A stretch of DNA of 52,631 bases, taken from contig JACPDF010000025.1 of assembly GCA_016184145.1 (NCBI GenBank), positions 1-52,631 of the forward strand. The letters run 5' to 3'. Shown here piece after piece: positions 1-8,435 of this stretch. The notes beneath the pieces are model-generated. The model had not been told where the DNA came from and made no database searches. It saw nothing but the letters and a program-made list of their open reading frames with translations. The translations under genes and the position numbers were made by a program. The first letter of the stretch is position 1. Each line of letters opens with the position of its first letter. The stretch is from Candidatus Woesearchaeota archaeon (lineage in GTDB: Archaea > Nanobdellota > Nanobdellia > Woesearchaeales > GW2011-AR4).

Positions 1-29
1 GGTGGATAAATAGTGGTGGAATTCGCTGA

Positions 30-99
30 GTCAAGAACCACCTTGATACTCATACTATACCAAATTCATGCCACCCGTCTTTGACGGGTGGTTCTTGAC
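30..99. repeat. Nested inverted repeats at the 3' end of the DUF262 gene
   Basis: A 13-bp inverted repeat (30-42 against 87-99, GTCAAGAACCACC and its complement) encloses a second perfect hairpin with 9-bp arms (71-79 and 83-91) and a TTT loop. The two structures share bases, so they are alternatives. The reading frame of the DUF262 gene runs through this DNA and picks up an arginine-rich tail before its stop. It may be a terminator or a cassette boundary. No matching copy was seen at the other end of the cassette near 4770. Confidence 0.6.
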
Positions 100-3044
100 G
101 AGTTTTGTGTCCATTTTTTAGACAGAAGCACTTTATTCATCCTCTCTAATGACCCAAGCCCCAAATTCCTAATCTCACTTTCAGGTTCGTTAGAATGAAA
201 ATAACTATTTCTGAGATTTAGTATATTCCTAAAATGGAAAGTAAAGTCTTCAGGTGTTCCCTTAAATGATTCTCCGAATACAGCCCTCCATTGACTCGTT
301 ATTATTTGCCTCAAATGTTCCAAATCTGTTTTTCGTAATAGTTTTTGTTCATCTTTATACTGATTTATATCAAATGTAGGGTTACTTTTAATCTCCTTTT
401 CTGTTCTTTCTTGCACTACTGCCTTTACATTATCTGGTATTACCTTCCACCAATTAGAACCGTATTTATTTTTCATATTATAATTAACAAAATCACGTAA
501 CTTTACCTCAAATTTATTGATAACATCCATTTCTGATTTATCAAATTGAACTTCAATGTCGCTCTTTGCACCAATAAGTTCTCCTATCTTTGACAATACC
601 AAATTTTCTCTTTCTTTGACAAAATTGACTAACTCATTATTGATTAAGAAACCATACGCCTTTTTATTAATAAAATGAGTTTCTAATATATCCAAAAATT
701 CATTTTCATTTTCCTTATATACTTCTTCAATAAAATCTTTAATATACTCTTTTGGCTCTTTATTACTCTTTCTAATATTGGTTTTCTTAGATAACCAAGC
801 CATATTCAGAACTGAATCTATATACTTGGAACTATCAGCATCATATTTCCTGCTTTTTGGAAAAATATGGTCTTTATCGTTTTCTCTTGCATTACCAAGC
901 ATTTTGCCTGTCTCAAAATCTTTTGAACCTTCCAAAGCCAACAAAGACATCACTCCCTTATACATTGCATTAGACTGAGTATTCAGATTTCTTAATCTTA
1001 AAACTTGCAAGTTAATTTTTGCTTGTTGCACTGATTTAGGTACTTTGGAATCATCGTCAAACCAATCTTTTAACTCTTTGAAGTCTGCTGTTAATCTACT
1101 ATCTACAGATGATGAATACGCATTAGTAAATACACTTGACCAATACCACATCTCAAGTTTTTTATTACATTCAAACTTATTGTGCCTTGAGTCTATCTCT
1201 CTAAGTAAAGAGGCAATTATAGGTATGACTGGGAGAAATGGCATTTCTTTCTCATCTTTAACACCAAATCCATCTTTTAAATTTTCTAATTTTTGAATGG
1301 CTAAATCTACATAATTTGAAAATTCTTCCCAATGTTCTTTAAATAATAAATCGGGATGTTTTTGATAAATATTCTCGTAGATATCTAATATATCCCTTCT
1401 TTTACAAGAACTTGCTGGGTGATAACATAACGATATTGCCTGAAAGATGTAAAGGCGTACTTTTTCAGATTTTTTAGCATACCTATCTATTGTTTTATAC
1501 TTTTCAACTGTGTAATCACCCCATAACTCTCTTAAGTTTATTTTATATTTGTATAATCTTGCTATTAATAAGTCAAATGTATCAAGTCGTTCTCCTCGTG
1601 TATTGATATTTTCAAATATGTCTGCAACTTGCTCAATGCTAAAGGATTTTGGTAATTGTATTATAGGAATTTCAAAACCATTTAATATGTGATTAAGTTT
1701 ATCATCTATTAGGTGTCTAATCTCTATAATTTTATTAGTATCATTAGATTTTGTTAATAAGAATTTTTCAAAGTCATTTAGCCATTTTCTATAATTTTCT
1801 AAATGATAAAAAGGAAATAATAATTGTTTATAAGTATCCTCAAAGGTATATCTTGTGTCTTTACATATAACTATATCTTTTAGTGGGTCGTTTTCAAAAA
1901 AAGCCCTAAGGTCTATGTAAAAATATTGATGACGTTCTCTAAATTTAGTATCATCCCATTCATCTTTATCTCTCCAGATTTCAAGATTTGGTGCTTTAAT
2001 AGAATAGTATAATGATGTAATTCTCTGTTGTCCATCTAAAATAATGGAGTCGGGTCTTTCAATTTTGTCATCAAATCCTTTGATACTTATTACATCCACA
2101 GGCGGTTCTTTCTCTAAATCCCATAGTAAGAAAGAACCTACAAAATAATCATTAAATATAGATTCAAGAAACTCTCTTATATCCTCCTTATCCCAATCAA
2201 AATATCTCTGAAAGTGAGGTAAAGTCCAGTCTTTTTCAACTGATGTAATTATATCCCTAATCTTAATTCTTTCAGGGCTTTTTAATAAATGTGGTTGGTG
2301 TTTAATTGTCTCAGTATTGATAGAACTTATAAAGGAAGAAAAGTCAAGTTCTTCTATAATTTCTTGAACTTCTTCCTCTTCGTAAAGTTCTTTCTTTATT
2401 CTATCCTTTCCTTCAATTTTGTTCCAGATATGCCAAAGCAAACAATCAACTGTTATGAAATCTGGATTTTTAAATCCATTTTCTTTTAATTCTTCTTTAA
2501 ATAACGCTAAAACTTCTATACACTCAACATATTCAGAACCAGTCTTAAGCTGGTATTTATAATATTTTTTTGGCAACAAATCAATTTCTAAATAAGGTAA
2601 TGCAGTTTTAGGTTTATCGTTCCATAAGCAATATTTATCAGGAAATACAAAATGTAATATTTCGGAAATTGATGAAGTTCCAAAACCACTTACTTTCTCT
2701 CTAAAATTATCTAATCTGTTGACTATATTGTCTTTGCCATATAACAGATTATACAATTCCTCTTTTAGTACTGATAACCCATTTGGTCTTAAAAGCCTAT
2801 TATCAAAAAACCAGTCCTTATTTCCCCATAAATTACTTGCCCACAAATTTTTGTAGATTTCTCTAAAATCTTCTTCTGTAAGGGTTCTTATATTGTCTCT
2901 TGCTAATTTCTTACTAAAAAATAGATGATGTTCTTGATGAACTTTATAGTTCTCTTTACCTTCTTCAGTTTCCATCCATCGTTTATAGGATTCAATAAAA
3001 TCTCTTATTTTTGCTTTTTGCTCTTGTGTTAGTTTCATTTCCAT
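66..3044 (-). CDS. DUF262/DUF1524 (GmrSD-like) protein with HEPN-like C-terminus
   Basis: A 992-aa protein with three recognisable parts. Residues 1-230 resemble the N-terminal region of some McrB-like restriction proteins (FGTSSISEILHFVFPDKY near 121-138). Residues about 255-490 are a DUF262 ParB/Srx-fold domain: DGQQR at 337-341, the usual NTP-binding motif, and NTRGERL near 481. Residues about 690-770 carry the DUF1524 HNH-like motif DHIFPKS at 725. The last 150 residues are helical with RNSYFH at 945-950, matching the R-N-x3-H pattern of HEPN RNases. GmrSD-type enzymes cut modified phage DNA, so defence is inferred. The start overlaps the stop of the ASCH-like gene, indicating coupled translation. 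It is more AT-rich than neighbours; the arginine-rich tail comes from a hairpin at the gene end. The HEPN call rests mainly on one motif. Confidence 0.82.
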   Translation of the reverse strand: MEMKLTQEQKAKIRDFIESYKRWMETEEGKENYKVHQEHHLFFSKKLARDNIRTLTEEDFREIYKNLWASNLWGNKDWFFDNRLLRPNGLSVLKEELYNLLYGKDNIVNRLDNFREKVSGFGTSSISEILHFVFPDKYCLWNDKPKTALPYLEIDLLPKKYYKYQLKTGSEYVECIEVLALFKEELKENGFKNPDFITVDCLLWHIWNKIEGKDRIKKELYEEEEVQEIIEELDFSSFISSINTETIKHQPHLLKSPERIKIRDIITSVEKDWTLPHFQRYFDWDKEDIREFLESIFNDYFVGSFLLWDLEKEPPVDVISIKGFDDKIERPDSIILDGQQRITSLYYSIKAPNLEIWRDKDEWDDTKFRERHQYFYIDLRAFFENDPLKDIVICKDTRYTFEDTYKQLLFPFYHLENYRKWLNDFEKFLLTKSNDTNKIIEIRHLIDDKLNHILNGFEIPIIQLPKSFSIEQVADIFENINTRGERLDTFDLLIARLYKYKINLRELWGDYTVEKYKTIDRYAKKSEKVRLYIFQAISLCYHPASSCKRRDILDIYENIYQKHPDLLFKEHWEEFSNYVDLAIQKLENLKDGFGVKDEKEMPFLPVIPIIASLLREIDSRHNKFECNKKLEMWYWSSVFTNAYSSSVDSRLTADFKELKDWFDDDSKVPKSVQQAKINLQVLRLRNLNTQSNAMYKGVMSLLALEGSKDFETGKMLGNARENDKDHIFPKSRKYDADSSKYIDSVLNMAWLSKKTNIRKSNKEPKEYIKDFIEEVYKENENEFLDILETHFINKKAYGFLINNELVNFVKERENLVLSKIGELIGAKSDIEVQFDKSEMDVINKFEVKLRDFVNYNMKNKYGSNWWKVIPDNVKAVVQERTEKEIKSNPTFDINQYKDEQKLLRKTDLEHLRQIITSQWRAVFGESFKGTPEDFTFHFRNILNLRNSYFHSNEPESEIRNLGLGSLERMNKVLLSKKWTQNSSRTTRQRRVA

Positions 3045-3490
3045 CCTTCTAAAATGGATGTTATCTGTCCTTTATTAACATACCTAAAGTCTTGTGGTGG
3101 ATTTAAATTATCACTTCTAAGGATTTCTAAAGGTATCTTTTGCTCAAATTCAAAAACTTTTCTTATTTCAAATGCAATTCCTTTATTTTTTCCCTTATAA
3201 TAACTTGATATAAATGTCCTTGTAACTTTAGCCTTTTTTGAATATTGCCTTAATCCGTTTATTGATTTTATAATAACTCTTTTAATTTCAAAAACTCCAA
3301 CTATCTTTTTTGTTGGAGATGACTCATAAACAAGAACATATTTACTCAAATATTTTGGTAATCTCTTACGCAGTTCTATAGTTTTTTCCATACTAAATAT
3401 TTTTTTAGAATATTCTGGCTTTATTGATAACATTATTAAAAATTCATTAATGGACATATCCCTCAAAATTTTAATAAATCTATTTACCAT
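3035..3490 (-). CDS. ASCH/PUA-like domain protein
   Basis: A 151-aa protein. From residue 20 the pattern MLSIKPEYSKKIF...TIELRKRLP, then YVLVYESSPTKKIVGVFEI, fits the ASCH fold, a PUA-like beta barrel that binds RNA or modified nucleic acid. The first 19 residues may be a real extension, because the ATG at 3490 overlaps the last codons and stop of the upstream GNAT gene; the alternative start is Met20 at 3433. Its own stop overlaps the start of the DUF262 gene, so it is the middle gene of a coupled three-gene unit. The family is recognised by pattern. A role as nucleic-acid sensor for the nuclease next door is inferred. Confidence 0.7.
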   Translation of the reverse strand: MVNRFIKILRDMSINEFLIMLSIKPEYSKKIFSMEKTIELRKRLPKYLSKYVLVYESSPTKKIVGVFEIKRVIIKSINGLRQYSKKAKVTRTFISSYYKGKNKGIAFEIRKVFEFEQKIPLEILRSDNLNPPQDFRYVNKGQITSILEGWK

Positions 3491-4769
3491 CTTTTACACC
3501 TCCAAGAACTCTTATTTTGTCTAAATCTTCTTGCAGTAAATACATAGTGCTTTGAGGATTATAATTTTGAATTAATTTATCAGTTATAATTTTATAAGGA
3601 ATTTTTTTCTTATACCTTCTAAATTTACCTATCAACAAAGTTAATACATTATTATCTTTATCAGCAAAACTTTTAACTTCCTTAAGATTTAGCAATCCTT
3701 TAGTGTCATATTTTTCAAAAACAATTTCTGGGTCATCTATAATAACTTCTTTAATTTTACCTTCTCCTATGATGGCTTGTGTAGGTTCTGTTTCATAAAA
3801 AACAAAAATATTCCCTCTTTTTACATCTTTTACATTGGGAAACTTATAAAATACTTTATCAACTCTCAGGGATTTTTTATCTGCAATTAAAAGAGTCTGT
3901 GTTCCATCATATAGAAGTCTATCACTATATTTCTTATCTACTGATGATAAAATTCCTGCAACTTTTTGTCTTTTTAAAGTCAAAGGATAAAACATTGTTT
4001 CTATGTCAAAACCATCAATAATTTTTATATTAGGTTTTTTATTTTTAAGTTCAAAATCATAATAAGAAACTATTATAATGCTTGAGCAATCATTACTTCT
4101 TGCATTTTCTTCTATATTAGAAATGATAATATCTGGCTTAGGTTCTAAGTCTGTAATAATTTTAACATATATCTTATAGGATTCCTTGATTGCTATTAAT
4201 TTTTGTATTATTAAGTATTTATGTCCTCTATCTATTATCTTATATCCTCTTAATTTGAATAAATAATTTGCAACAAAGTCTTCAAAATCTTTTTCGGTAA
4301 GTTCTTTATAAACTTGTAACTTGCTCATATAATATTCAGATGTATTGTCCCTATAATTTAATGGAAATACTCCATCAAGAGCAAATCCATATTCGGTAAA
4401 ATAACCCAATAATTCATTTACTTCCTCTTCTGCAAATGTTACAAAAATTTTCTTAAAACCTTTTTCTATCCATTTATCTATAACAAAATTTAATAAATAA
4501 GAACCAATACCAGAACCTCTCATTTCTTCAGCGAGATAAAAAGTTCTTAATTTAATCGTGGAATAATTACCCTTTTCTATTCCAGATATAGCAACACCGC
4601 CTATTTGATTGTTAAAAACAACTACAATACAATCATCTTCATTATTTTCAATTCTTGGTAGTTCTTTATCTAACCAATTTTGAATATCTGGATAATATTT
4701 TTTTAGATTTGAGACTAATTTAATTATCTCATTTTTGTCTTCATTTTTATATTTTCTAAATTCTAACAT
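3480..4769 (-). CDS. GNAT acetyltransferase fused to a PUA/ASCH-like domain
   Basis: A 429-aa protein. Residues 1-150 are a GNAT N-acetyltransferase with the acetyl-CoA loop RGSGIGSYLL at 84-93. Residues 155-250 (FEDFVANYLFKLRGYKI and PDIIISNIEE) loosely resemble a restriction-endonuclease-like or Mrr-type fold, but no complete catalytic set is visible. Residues about 280-429 (TLLIADKKSLRVDKVFY, RGNIFVFYE, IGEGKIKEVI) look like a PUA/ASCH/EVE-type domain. The substrate is unknown; tRNA or protein acetylation is possible. It is first in the overlapping cassette with the ASCH-like and DUF262 genes. No clear promoter was found in the 49-bp gap behind the antiporter gene. Confidence 0.7.
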   Translation of the reverse strand: MLEFRKYKNEDKNEIIKLVSNLKKYYPDIQNWLDKELPRIENNEDDCIVVVFNNQIGGVAISGIEKGNYSTIKLRTFYLAEEMRGSGIGSYLLNFVIDKWIEKGFKKIFVTFAEEEVNELLGYFTEYGFALDGVFPLNYRDNTSEYYMSKLQVYKELTEKDFEDFVANYLFKLRGYKIIDRGHKYLIIQKLIAIKESYKIYVKIITDLEPKPDIIISNIEENARSNDCSSIIIVSYYDFELKNKKPNIKIIDGFDIETMFYPLTLKRQKVAGILSSVDKKYSDRLLYDGTQTLLIADKKSLRVDKVFYKFPNVKDVKRGNIFVFYETEPTQAIIGEGKIKEVIIDDPEIVFEKYDTKGLLNLKEVKSFADKDNNVLTLLIGKFRRYKKKIPYKIITDKLIQNYNPQSTMYLLQEDLDKIRVLGGVKDGK

Positions 4770-4818
4770 TTTTTAAATTTTTTTAGTTATTCCATATCTA
4801 GCAGACTTAACAGCTTAT

Positions 4819-6525
4819 TTAATAATAATGAATCGGATGCTCATGGCCCAAACTATGCCTTTCCCTGAGTTCCTTGATGTGCCTTATTTTGTGCTCTATG
4901 ATCCTGTTTATGTTGCTGGTAAAATCCTCTATCAACAGCGAAAGATGCTCTCCCCCTAAGAAATGCGGCAGAACAACATAATCTGCGCCTGCATCATACA
5001 ATTCCAGGGCTTCGTTTATCTGGGATGCGGTAACAAACACAATTATTTTTTTATTTTCCTTTTTTGCAGTCATTATCAAAAGCTTGTTATCAATCTTGGT
5101 GGGTATTGTTGATATCACCATTCTTGCCCTTTTGAAGCCCAGCCTTTCAAGAATTTCTATGTCTCCAATGTCGCCGTACAAAGCAGGCACTTTTTCTTTT
5201 ATGAGGCTCTTGATGGTTTCCGGGTTAAAGTCAACAACAAGCAGCTTTTTTTTCATTTTTCTGAGGGTTTTTACAATCCCATAGCCTATCCTGTTGTAGC
5301 CGCATAAAATTATCTCTGCTCTTTTGTCTCTTGGCATATATTCAAGCCCTTCCCTGTTTTCCGAGAACCTGTCAAAAATATCAAGGTATTTGGAAATGCT
5401 CTTGTAGATGCTGTCATCAAACTTCACAAAATATGTCGTAAAGATGAGGGTTATTATCGCCAGCATCACCGTAAGGGAAAATATTTCCTGGCTTACATGG
5501 CCAAGCAAAAGGCCCTGTGCAGCAATTATCAATGAAAATTCAGAGACCTGTGCAAGTGATATTGAGGTCAGGAAAGCAGTCCTTTTTTTATAGCCAAAAA
5601 AAGCTGTGGTGAAAATTATTATCAGAGGCTTGATAATTATAACAAGCAGGAGCAATATTGCAAAGGGCTTTATTATTGCGTCAAAGCTGCCCAAAAGCAG
5701 GGCCATTCCCAAAGAAACAAAAAACATCACAGAAAAAAAATCCCTCAAAGATTTTATCTTGCCTATAACCTCCAAGCTGTAAGGCAGGTTTGCCAAAGAA
5801 ACACCTGCTATAAATGCCCCTATAGCAATCGAAAACCCGAGGTAATTGAATGCTATGGCATAAAGGAAACTCAGCGCAACTGCAGAAATAAACAGCAGCT
5901 CCTGGGACTTAGCTGCGAATCCAAATACCGACGGAAAAATGTATTTGCTTATGGCTATAGCGACAATTAGGGCTGCTATCCCTTTTATCAATGAGAAGAG
6001 CAGGATGATAAATGAAAATTTTCCCAAGCCGACGAGGATAGACAATGCTATTATTGCTGCAATATCCTGAATTAATAATATTCCTATTATTATTTTTCCA
6101 TGCAAGGTATCGACTTCTTTCTTGTCTGACAGCAGCTTAACAACAACCATGGTGGAGCTTAGCGCTATTATAAGGCCGATGTAAACCGACTCAAGAACAA
6201 AAAAGCCTAACAGCAGGGAAATTATGAATGCTATGGCAAAAGTGGAGACTATCTGTATAATGCCGCCAAAGGATGCGACAAAGCCGACGTGCCTAAGCTT
6301 TCTTACATCTATCTCAAGGCCAACAATGAACAGCAGGAAAGCAATCCCTATCTCTGAAAGGGTGGTTATTATCTCTGTGTTTGTTATCAGTCCAAGAACA
6401 GGACCTATGATAACGCCAGCAAGAATATAAGCAGGTATTAACGGCTGTTTTAGCAAGCGCGCAAAATAAGCAAACACAGTTGCTATTATTATCACAAATC
6501 CTATATCAAAAAGTATATTGGCCAT
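4819..6525 (-). CDS. CPA2-family cation/H+ antiporter with RCK (TrkA-N) domain
   Basis: A 568-aa membrane protein. Residues 1-375 hold about 12 hydrophobic helices typical of Na+/H+ exchanger PF00999 (KefB/KefC-like), including the early segments GLEIDVRKL and ALSSTMVVVKLL. Residues 400-540 are a cytoplasmic RCK/TrkA-N domain with the dinucleotide loop GYNRIG at 409-414 and the acidic residue of VVD at 432, so the exchanger is probably gated by a nucleotide. The tail is histidine-rich (HSLGHEHPIHYY). It moves K+ or Na+ against protons across the membrane. It is the third gene of a tight unit with a 49-aa protein and an AbrB-like regulator, starting 1 bp after the upstream stop. Confidence 0.9.
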   Translation of the reverse strand: MANILFDIGFVIIIATVFAYFARLLKQPLIPAYILAGVIIGPVLGLITNTEIITTLSEIGIAFLLFIVGLEIDVRKLRHVGFVASFGGIIQIVSTFAIAFIISLLLGFFVLESVYIGLIIALSSTMVVVKLLSDKKEVDTLHGKIIIGILLIQDIAAIIALSILVGLGKFSFIILLFSLIKGIAALIVAIAISKYIFPSVFGFAAKSQELLFISAVALSFLYAIAFNYLGFSIAIGAFIAGVSLANLPYSLEVIGKIKSLRDFFSVMFFVSLGMALLLGSFDAIIKPFAILLLLVIIIKPLIIIFTTAFFGYKKRTAFLTSISLAQVSEFSLIIAAQGLLLGHVSQEIFSLTVMLAIITLIFTTYFVKFDDSIYKSISKYLDIFDRFSENREGLEYMPRDKRAEIILCGYNRIGYGIVKTLRKMKKKLLVVDFNPETIKSLIKEKVPALYGDIGDIEILERLGFKRARMVISTIPTKIDNKLLIMTAKKENKKIIVFVTASQINEALELYDAGADYVVLPHFLGGEHLSLLIEDFTSNINRIIEHKIRHIKELRERHSLGHEHPIHYY

Positions 6526-6526
6526 T

Positions 6527-6676
6527 TTATTCCATTATTTCTATCTTTCCGCTGTCTTTCGCGTCATTACTTTTTCTTTCCGTAAGCTTAAGCTCTATTA
6601 CATCGTTTTGCTCTAAAATGCCCTTTACTTCCTCTATAGATTTTCCCATTATTGCAGCTAGCTCTTCCAGTTTCAT
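6527..6676 (-). CDS. Small 49-aa hydrophilic protein
   Basis: It begins MKLEELAAIMGKSIEEVKGI and ends with a charged tail. The N-terminal 30 residues suggest a short helical, winged-helix-like segment; no family is recognised. The start overlaps the stop of the AbrB-like gene (ATGA) and the stop lies just before the antiporter start, so its place in the operon is the best evidence that it is real. It may be a partner of the regulator or a small regulator of the antiporter. Function unknown. Confidence 0.6.
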   Translation of the reverse strand: MKLEELAAIMGKSIEEVKGILEQNDVIELKLTERKSNDAKDSGKIEIME

Positions 6677-6828
6677 TTCCCACCCTCTTTTCTTATTTTA
6701 AGGATAAATCCGTCTTTGTGCTTCTTGAACTCCAATTCCATGCCTTTTTTCAGGCCTTCATATTCTGCAAGAACTTTAGGAATAGTTATTACAAGCTGTC
6801 CCGAGGGCAATTTTTGCACTTTTACCAT
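6673..6828 (-). CDS. AbrB/SpoVT-type swapped-hairpin DNA-binding protein
   Basis: A 51-aa protein. MVKVQKLPSGQLVITIPKVL followed by AEYEGLKKGMELEF is the classic AbrB/MazE-like pattern (LPSGQLVITIPK, then GLKKGMELEF), a dimeric swapped-hairpin beta barrel that binds DNA. It spans the full length of such a domain. It is first gene of the operon with the 49-aa protein and the antiporter. Three copies of a 10-bp sequence lie directly upstream and are the obvious candidate operators for autoregulation. An antitoxin role is possible, but no toxin is adjacent. Confidence 0.85.
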   Translation of the reverse strand: MVKVQKLPSGQLVITIPKVLAEYEGLKKGMELEFKKHKDGFILKIRKEGGK

Positions 6829-6830
6829 AA

Positions 6831-6919
6831 TAATAGTATTGCTAATAGTATTTTAAATATTTATTAATAAAGTTTATAAATTATTCTTATTAATAGTATT
6901 TAAAAGTTTCTATAGTATT
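6831..6919 (-). promoter_or_regulatory. Triplicated TAATAGTATT upstream of the AbrB-like operon
   Basis: Perfect copies of TAATAGTATT (plus-strand reading) lie at 6831-6840, 6843-6852 and 6891-6900, with a degenerate one at 6910-6919. Spacings are 12 and 48 bp. The copies flank AT-rich TATA-like sequence reading toward the AbrB-like gene (TTTATAAAC and TTTAAAATA on the minus strand). An iterated site beside a small DNA-binding gene fits an autoregulatory operator. This is inference from position. Confidence 0.5.
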
Positions 6920-6932
6920 GAAGGCATTTAGC

Positions 6933-7802
6933 CTATTTTTTTAGAACTCTCTTTATCTCATCCACCATGTCAGAAGCAAGATAAGTAAACCCTTTTTTCT
7001 TTTTTAATAATATGTCTCCTATCTGCTTGTTGCTGTAAGACGCGTTTATTGCGCTTTGCAATAAATTTTTGCTTTGCGCAAGAAAACCAGCTGTTAAGCC
7101 GGCTAAAACATCGCCGGTTCCTGCTTTTGCCATGCCGGGATTTCCGCCTTTGGTAAACAGTATTTTGTCTTTTGAGATGATTGCATCAACTGGGCCTTTC
7201 AATAAAATAATGTTATTTTTTTCCAGGAAATTTTTTAATGTTTTTTTTATTAACAATGCTTTTTTCTCAATATTTTTTTCATTGATTATTTTTTTAACTA
7301 TATTTCTTTCAATTTTAGAATTCAATAAAAACAATTCTAATTCTTTAATATGCGGGGTTATTATTGAGTTTTTCAGGTCATTGGTGGATAATGCCTTTAT
7401 TCCATCAGCGTCAACAACCAGATTATTTTTTATTTCTTTTATGACTTTTTTAATAAATTGCTTTGTTTCTTTTTTTAACCCCATACCATTGCCAACCAAA
7501 ACAACATCATATTTTTTTGATAATCCAATAATTTCATTGGAATGCTTTGGTGAAAGATATTCTCCTTTGAATTTTTTTGTTACCAAATCATGGCTTAAAC
7601 AATTAACTGCCCAAGCAACTTTTTCCGGAGCAGCCACTGTTACCCAGTCAGCACCCGAGCGTAAAGCTGCCAGGCCTGCAAGAGCAACTGCACCGATATA
7701 ATCTTTAGAGCCGCCAATCACCAAAACTTTGCCATTATCCCCTTTTTTGCTGTCTTTCTTCCTTTTCGGCAGCTTAATATCTTTTTTTGAGATGTACTGC
7801 AT
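6933..7802 (-). CDS. nnrD: ADP/ATP-dependent NAD(P)H-hydrate dehydratase
   Basis: It repairs hydrated NADH/NADPH (S-NADHX) by ATP- or ADP-driven dehydration. The protein is a ribokinase-fold YjeF_C domain: GDNGKVLVIGGSKDYIGAVA at the start, VVDADGIKAL, an ITPHIKEL segment and the catalytic signature AGTGDVLAGLTAG near residue 226. I place the start at 7802 (MQYISKKDIK), 1 bp after the stop of the epimerase gene; a longer reading to 7838 would overlap that gene by 35 bp and adds residues without family similarity. In many genomes this domain is fused to the epimerase; here they are separate adjacent genes in one operon. Confidence 0.9.
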   Translation of the reverse strand: MQYISKKDIKLPKRKKDSKKGDNGKVLVIGGSKDYIGAVALAGLAALRSGADWVTVAAPEKVAWAVNCLSHDLVTKKFKGEYLSPKHSNEIIGLSKKYDVVLVGNGMGLKKETKQFIKKVIKEIKNNLVVDADGIKALSTNDLKNSIITPHIKELELFLLNSKIERNIVKKIINEKNIEKKALLIKKTLKNFLEKNNIILLKGPVDAIISKDKILFTKGGNPGMAKAGTGDVLAGLTAGFLAQSKNLLQSAINASYSNKQIGDILLKKKKGFTYLASDMVDEIKRVLKK

Positions 7803-7803
7803 T

Positions 7804-8403
7804 TTATTCTTGTTTTCTGATTCCAATATCAACAACAACCGTTTTGCCTTTATAGCTTTCCAAGCCTTTTTTCATATCATGCAGCGCTATAATCAAGTCT
7901 GGATCAAAATAGGCATTAGCCCTTTCCCCTGTGTCCGGGTTTATTCCAGAAGGGATGTCCATCGAAACTTTATAGGCTTTTGATTTGTTAAGGTTTTTTA
8001 TCAAAGCAGCCAATGAGTCTTCTATGCTGCCATGGATTCCAGTGCCGAAGATGGAATCAACAATAATGTCATAATCAGAGAAATCAACCGCTTCCAAAGC
8101 GAGCATTTGTATTCTCTCATTGTTCCCTATTTTTTTGAAATTTATTAGGGCTCCTTCCTTTAATTTCGCTTCATCTCCGACAAATGACACATCAACTTCA
8201 GCATCATCGCATAAATATCTCGCGGCAGCAAAGCCGTCTCCTCCGTTGTTGCCGTGGTATGCCACTACAAGGATTTTCTTGTTTTTTACATCTATTCTTT
8301 CCTTTAAAGCATCTGCAAATGCCTTTCCAGCATTTTCCATCAGTTTAATTACAGGAATTCCAGCCTTGTTTTCCAGTTCCAGCATTTCAGCAGCGGTTAT
8401 CAT
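7804..8403 (-). CDS. nnrE: NAD(P)H-hydrate epimerase
   Basis: A 199-aa YjeF_N domain that interconverts R and S forms of NAD(P)HX so that the dehydratase can repair both. Visible signatures: MLELENKAGIPVIKLMENAG at the N-terminus, VVAYHGNNGGDGFAAARYL (the GNNGGDG loop), DIIVDSIFGTGI and DIPSGINPDTG. Length matches the single-domain family. It is followed almost without gap by the dehydratase, giving an E-D gene order equal to the domain order of the fused enzyme. Confidence 0.9.
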   Translation of the reverse strand: MITAAEMLELENKAGIPVIKLMENAGKAFADALKERIDVKNKKILVVAYHGNNGGDGFAAARYLCDDAEVDVSFVGDEAKLKEGALINFKKIGNNERIQMLALEAVDFSDYDIIVDSIFGTGIHGSIEDSLAALIKNLNKSKAYKVSMDIPSGINPDTGERANAYFDPDLIIALHDMKKGLESYKGKTVVVDIGIRKQE

Positions 8404-8435
8404 CTTTCAATAATCAAAAATCAGGGTTTATTAAA

